Shown here in pieces: positions 59,555-64,000 of a stretch of 64,000 bases of DNA. The translations under genes and the position numbers were made by a program. The notes under the pieces are model-generated. The model had not been told where the DNA came from and searched no databases. It saw only the letters and a program-made list of their open reading frames with translations. Source of the stretch: Rhynchospora pubera (lineage: Eukaryota > Streptophyta > Magnoliopsida > Poales > Cyperaceae); NCBI GenBank assembly GCA_028095005.1, contig CM051462.1, forward strand, positions 170,385,955-170,449,954, written 5' to 3'. The first letter of the stretch is position 1; every line of letters starts with the position of its first letter.

Positions 59555-59835
59555 TTCTTAGAAGTAACAATGATTATTTAACAGTTCTAGTAGAAAAGCA
59601 TAACAGTTCTTGTTAAATAAATAAATGTTCTAATGATTATTTAACCATTCTAGTAGAAAAGCATAACAGTTCTTGTTAGATAAATAAATATTTGATTATT
59701 TAAGAGTTCTAGTAGAAAAGCATAACAGTTCTTGTTGGATAAATAACAGTTCTAGTAGACGTAACAATGATATTTAACAGTTCTAGTAGAAGTAACAATG
59801 ATTATTTAACAGTTCTAGTAGAAAAGCATAACAGT
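59555..59835. repeat. Imperfect tandem repeat, unit about 60 bp
   Basis: Units built from TGATTATTTAACAGTTCTAG, TAGAAAAGCATAACAGTTCT and TGTTAGATAAATAAAT, at about four full and two shortened copies. Related single motifs (CTAGAACAGTTAGACAT) are scattered at 57250-57560 and 59160-59230. Confidence 0.8.
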
Positions 59836-60190
59836 ATTTGAGCAAACTTTTCAACCTGCCTATTAGTTTGATTCGTCAGAGGTCGAGCACAGATTTTTTT
59901 GGTTGGATGCACCTTCTACAGAGAGACTGTTCATTTGTTACTGTGCAAGAAAAAAATGAATTTTTATTAATTTGAAAATATGAATTTTCTAAAAAGTTCC
60001 GTCGTAAATTGGATGGCTCATATGAGAAGTTCCATTGTGCCTCACGGCAGAGGATACGAATCCTCTACTCTGATGCGGATGATGGTTCAACTGAAAACGC
60101 GTTAATTACAGGAATGATAGCGGATGATCAGGTTGATGATTCTAGACAAAACGCGTTAATTAAAGGGGATGATAAAGGATAATGAATCTA

Positions 60191-60814
60191 GGGGATGATC
60201 CTTATCAGCCCCGTTTCATTCTATCATTCGTCTCTTTTTTCTTCAATTTCAGTGAACACTCCCAACAAGCCCCTCCTAGTTTCCTTAAAAGTTAAAACCC
60301 CTACCACTCTCATCTGTAACCACCACCACCTTTCACTCGACTTTCAGACTCCAACTTCTGATCCTATATCACTTAACAAGCTTGCTTCATAAATTGATCC
60401 TTCACCTTTTTTTCTCCGCCCAAAATTTAAATCGTAAGAATGTTACTTTTCATTCCCTTTTTTTAAATATTTAGTCACATTGCAACAAGTAATATTGGTT
60501 GACTTGAGACGCAAAAGTACTATTAGATCCATCTCACATGTTGTTCTAAGTTTATAATCTTTCAAAGTATACTCGCATAAAATGTACAATTCTTCAATTA
60601 CTCATATATACCAGCATCCGGCTATTATTTTTTATTCTCTAATAATATTGGAATTCTTAGATTGGTCATTCATATCTATTCTTGGAATCAAGTATGTTTT
60701 AAATAAAAATCTGTCTATAAGAGCCGACACATTTACTCATTGAAATTCTCGCAAAAATCATTACTAATCAAATCTCTTGCTGTTGATCTACTTCAGAAAA
60801 CAAAAGAAGAATCG
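60191..60814. other. 5' flank of phytocyanin copy 2
   Basis: AT-rich, no gene. The last about 75 bp are similar to the sequence before copy 1 at 3300-3371. Confidence 0.4.
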
Positions 60815-61323
60815 ATGGCATCTCCCTCCATTGATTGCTTCTCCTTGGTTTCCAGCCTCTCTCTCTCTCTACATTTGCAGCGTGATGCTTCTCTGCATAT
60901 CACCTCCAAGGATAAGTACATTGTTGATGGTGACCATCGGAGTTACTACAGTCGGTGGGGGGTGCAAGTGCATCTTCATCTTCATGATCGACTCGGTAAT
61001 AAGTTCATGACAAATCTGAGATTACATATTCTTTCCTTTTTTTTCGAAGAAATAGTGCAGTGATAATTGTTTCATTTACTGTAATGTGTGCAGTATTCAA
61101 GAGTGAAACTGACTCAGTGCTGGTTATCGACAACTGGCACTACATGAATTGCAACACCATTAAACCGAAAATGGAACTCAAGGGCAGTGATACAGTGTCG
61201 TTTGAACTGAGAATCTGGGGATTTCATTTCTTCATAAGCATTTAGTACAAAACTGCTTATCGGGTCAGAAGATGAAAGTATATGTGAAGTTAACGGGCGA
61301 CGGGAACGTGGTGCTTAGCTGAA
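60815..61323 (+). pseudogene. Phytocyanin / early-nodulin-like protein, frameshifted (copy 2)
   Basis: Exon 1 60815-60995 (MASPSIDCFSLV..., KYIVDGDHRSYYSRW, HDRL). A 98-bp GT-AG intron leads to exon 2 from 61094. The joined frame reads LVFKSETDSVLVIDNWHYMN then CNT, the family core, to SDTVSFELRIWGFHFFIS. A stop follows (61243-61245). The rest of the domain, QNCLSGQKMKVYVKL (family C..GQKM.V.V), continues in another frame to a TGA at 61321-61323. Exon 1 also lacks a convincing signal peptide in this frame. A phytocyanin is normally secreted; without its last Cys in frame the conserved disulphide would be lost. Confidence 0.75.
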
Positions 61324-61777
61324 CTATAATGTTGGAATTACCATTCTAACAATAGATACAACATATCCTCCGGCTCCCATGGAGAGCACCATCTGACAAG
61401 GACAAAGATATTAATGTAACACCATTGCAATGGCTAGCACGTATTATTAAGCTTCCTTAATTATCAAAGGATTAAAACTCAAATTGCATGCGGATTTAAC
61501 AAAATATAGTTAGGTCGTGACTGTGAGCTCAAGTAAATAATGGGACGATGGGTTTTTTAAATTGAATTACAAGCATATTTTTATTATTTCTTAGTTTTCT
61601 TATTCAAAATAACGGCTGAATTTGTTAACGAAAATGATAATCCTGTAGATACCAAACATGATAATTTTCTCATTTCCAAACAAAAAGGACTTGGAAAAAT
61701 AATGTCCTTTCGCTTTCATATTCTTTTTCTTCAATTGCAAATTGCCATGGATACTGATTTTTTGGTCATATATGGTA

Positions 61778-61797
61778 CCCCCCCCCCCCCCCCCCCC
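61778..61797. repeat. Poly-C tract of 20
   Basis: Twenty consecutive C in otherwise AT-rich DNA, followed by GCCC. It may be an assembly-sensitive homopolymer or a true G-quadruplex-prone run on the other strand. Confidence 0.9.
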
Positions 61798-61961
61798 GCC
61801 CAAAATTCTATTGGGCCAAAGAATTGTGGAAAGCTAATAAAATCTCAATTTTCATGTCAAGAGGTATTCCAAAATCTCAACATATAATAGCAGGGGAAAA
61901 AGTATTTCAATGGCGAGATAAAGAATTTATGACGTCTCTGACACCAATTATTGTTTTCATC

Positions 61962-62050
61962 ATATATCTTTCACATGTCAACTTCAATTAAGATGGAGCA
62001 AAATTGAGACAAAATATAATCTAACGAGGGGCCGTATTAATCAATAAATT
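61962..62050. repeat. Direct repeat, left copy (partner at 63837-63921)
   Basis: ATATCTTTCACATGTCAACT, TTCAATTAAGATG, CAAAATTGAGA and GGGGCCGTATT in this order. The partner copy has the same words (GGGGCTGTATT) 1.87 kb to the right. Confidence 0.8.
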
Positions 62051-62640
62051 TAAAAAAGTCATGTCGTCCTTTTGAAAGGTTACCTCAGTTTTATTTGAAG
62101 AAAATTGCAAGATTTTTCAAAATACTAAAAATGATGAAAATATTCAAGTAGTTTTCGAAGCTTCAGACACTTTCATTTGAGCCTGAAAAAAGTCGTTATG
62201 GGCTATGCCATGCCAGCTGCACAAATTTGAAATACAAATTAAACAAAATTATTCTCCTTTCTGATCTGTTAGTTATTTTGATTAGTGTTCTTTACGGTTC
62301 ATGTATAATAATTCCTAGCAGAGCTCTTGAATCAATTCATTGTTAATATTTTCCAAAGAGAAATAAAAGGGAAAAAATTGTTGAATGCAACAGAAATAAC
62401 CTGAGTTTGGATTGGCGACATTGGCAGGGCCTGGTGCAATACCTGTAACTGGTGACAGGATCTCATTTCTTGCAGCTGTAAGAATCCGATTGCAGTAATA
62501 ATAACATTCACATAAGAAAAGAAAATTAAAATTAAAATAAGCAGAAATTTACAAAAGAACAGAAAAGTAAAAAATTCAAAATAAGAACAAAAGAGTGAGA
62601 AGGCAATGCAGGTAACTGGTATAATATAAGAACAAGAAAA

Positions 62641-62776
62641 CTTTGTTGATCCTCCAATACTTCTTCATCCAAGGCACCACATGTTGGTGTCAGACCGGGA
62701 CACATCATATTAGCCCTAGAAAGAACAAATTTTGTTGATCCTGTGTCCACTTGAAACTTTTTCATGCCATTTTGGT
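62641..62776 (-). pseudogene. MCTS1-like (PUA-domain translation factor) exon remnant
   Basis: On the minus strand, after an acceptor-like TTTTTGTTCAG, the frame reads KKFQVDTGSTKFVLSRANMM then CPGLTPTCGALDEEV. The family has the near-identical block QVDRGAIKFVLSGANIMCPG followed by LTSPGG. MCTS1 pairs with DENR in ribosome recycling and reinitiation. The Gly-to-Arg and SPGG-to-PTCG changes alter very conserved residues. The next exon (AIMAEGKQHAL block) is not visible nearby, so this looks like a lone exon fragment. Confidence 0.55.
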
Positions 62777-63099
62777 CTGAACAAAAAGATAACAATAATT
62801 TATTCAACTAGTAAAATAGAAGTCAATTCAAGTTTATATGAAGCAATTTATGTACCCTACCAGCTAGCTGTATTCTAACATTTGTCTGCTTCTACTAAGC
62901 ATCTACAATAATTTATAGCAGTACGGATCTAATAGTTCTGTTTTGCAACAAAAATTCAAGGAAGATGAAAGAAAATGAAATTGAACAGAATCATAACTCA
63001 AAATCTCAAATTGAACAAACAATGAACCTGCAATGATATTAATGCATGGATCAATTATGCTTAGGACTCTCTAGGACCTCTTAGAATTTTTTAATTCTT

Positions 63100-63210
63100 T
63101 TGTTTTCTCTCTTCTTTTGTTTCACTTTTCTGTAAACAACTTTTTTTAATATTAGTTCTATTGCCCGGCGTGGTGATCGCCACCTAACCCTCAAAAAAAC
63201 AAACAAACAA
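63100..63210 (+). mobile_element. LINE 3' tail, second copy
   Basis: T-rich stretch ending CGTGGTGATCGCCACCTAAC, CCTCAAAAAA and CAAACAAACAAA. It shares its final hairpin motif with 21354-21480. Confidence 0.55.
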
Positions 63211-63836
63211 TAAACAATAATTGAACAGAAAATGAAAGAAAAGGAGCGAACACTAATTCAAGCCCCTGTCGGCACTAATTGCTACAAAACCCAGAAAATA
63301 AACAATAATAAGTCAGAATGTTGAAATTTTGTGGTGAAATTTGGTTCGCAGGTTGATAAAATTTGGTACTTTAACTTTGCATAATAATGATGAAATTTCA
63401 CTATTTCTGTCTTAAATGATCTGTACGGAGGTCTAAATCACCAAAAATTAGCAAAAGATAAAAGTCACCTGACCTTGCAAGCATATATGTGATTGTGAGT
63501 CTAGGGTTTACGTTTTTGTGATATGCTAAGCTAATATTTGCGAGTAGTCCATGTGCGAGAAGAAAGAGGTTTAATCCATGCGCTGGCTTCTAATTAAGTG
63601 AGAGCAGACAGAGGACTAGAGGGAAAAAGAGGACGAAGGAGAGATAGAGTCGACTGTGAGCTATGCATGCATTAACGCCTTAACGGAGAGATAACGGAGA
63701 CAGCGTAAAATTTTAAAGACAACAACTTCATCAAGGACAAAATCTGGGCCATTAGATTTCAGATCCGACGGTTAAAATATTTGAACACACAGGCCCTCTA
63801 TATGCTGGAGCACAATTTAGCCAATCTCATATAGAA

Positions 63837-63920
63837 ATATCTTTCACATGTCAACTTCAATTAAGATGATCAAAATTGAGAAAATAAATAATAGAACACG
63901 GGGCTGTATTCATTAATAAT

Positions 63921-63921
<1 letters not shown>
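63837..63921. repeat. Direct repeat, right copy (partner at 61962-62050)
   Basis: See the left copy. Sequence between the two holds the MCTS1-like exon and the LINE tail. Confidence 0.8.

Positions 63922-63923
<2 letters not shown>

Positions 63924-63980
<57 letters not shown>
63924..63980. repeat. (AT)n microsatellite followed by a T-run
   Basis: About 20 AT units then about 17 T at the right edge of the window; probably length-variable. Confidence 0.95.
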
Positions 63981-63981
<1 letters not shown>

Positions 63982-64000
63982 GAAGAAAGAGGGAGGTCTT

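Larger units (their letters stand above)
56578..60190 (+). mobile_element. Decayed transposon-like region with GC-rich leader, gene remnants and internal repeats
   Basis: Starts with ATCATCCCCATCATCCGCC and a GC-richer, UTR-like leader (56690-56900) that contains GATCGCTCTTGTGTTCG twice. The far end (60100-60200) carries ATCATCCCC-type words in inverse orientation (GGGGATGATAAAGG, GGGGATGATCC) and a direct repeat AAAACGCGTTAATTA. In between lie a Mutator-transposase-like fragment, a triplicated exon and many TAGAACAGTTAGAC / AACAGTTCTAGTAG repeats. I infer one old element, but neither exact termini nor a target duplication could be shown. Confidence 0.4.

Noticed and set aside
1..64000. tRNA and rRNA genes
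   Set aside because: No intact cloverleaf or rRNA core motif was seen; the tRNA-like boxes found belong to SINE-like repeats.

Overview
The window is plant nuclear DNA: AT-rich intergenic sequence crowded with transposon remnants, genes with many GT-AG introns, and plant-specific families (LPR-type multicopper oxidases, CYP74, phytocyanins, a plastid-type DUF3326 protein). A flowering plant is clear. The many short elements with GGCTCCGTTTGGAT-like ends would suit a monocot, but the species cannot be fixed from this sequence.

Five protein-coding loci are convincing, all on the + strand. (1) 5436-8507: five exons for the WD40 actin-interacting protein AIP1, 610 aa. (2) 14621-17369 and (3) 23046-26896: tandem paralogues of the LPR1/LPR2 multicopper ferroxidase family (586 and 575 aa), with complete copper motifs but different intron positions. 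(4) 47367-49511: two coding exons for glucosamine-6-phosphate N-acetyltransferase (GNA1). (5) 51980-55731: nine exons for a DUF3326 protein, all exons multiples of three. A sixth locus, 35023-36493, is an intronless CYP74 (allene oxide synthase/hydroperoxide lyase) gene whose N-terminus is broken by what looks like a 4-bp tandem duplication; an in-frame start downstream still gives 464 aa.

Degraded genes: two related phytocyanin (early-nodulin-like) pseudogenes lie at opposite ends of the window (3.4 and 60.8 kb). An exon-like remnant of the translation factor MCTS1 sits on the minus strand near 62.7 kb. A decayed Mutator-transposase-like gene with a triplicated exon lies at 57-60 kb.

The rest is a layered record of mobile DNA. 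There are LINE 3' ends, a Copia integrase fragment, an LTR-like block and a pair of tRNA-derived SINE-like copies. There is also a hAT element with an 8-bp target duplication, PIF/Harbinger-like MITEs with 3-bp duplications (one nested in another), and a TA-flanked family rich in GGAACGGAACG. At least three Mutator-like foldback elements have exact 9-bp target duplications: 31545-32486, a Pack-MULE candidate; 40640-42110, with arms of about 410 bp; and 45150-45552, nested in another foldback. A tandem duplication at 39.6-42.2 kb has had each copy hit by a different transposon.

The genes do not form one pathway. The LPR pair (apoplastic iron/phosphate sensing) and the CYP74 locus (oxylipins) concern environmental responses; AIP1, GNA1 and DUF3326 are housekeeping or plastid genes. 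All calls come from reading the sequence; no database search or alignment was run.
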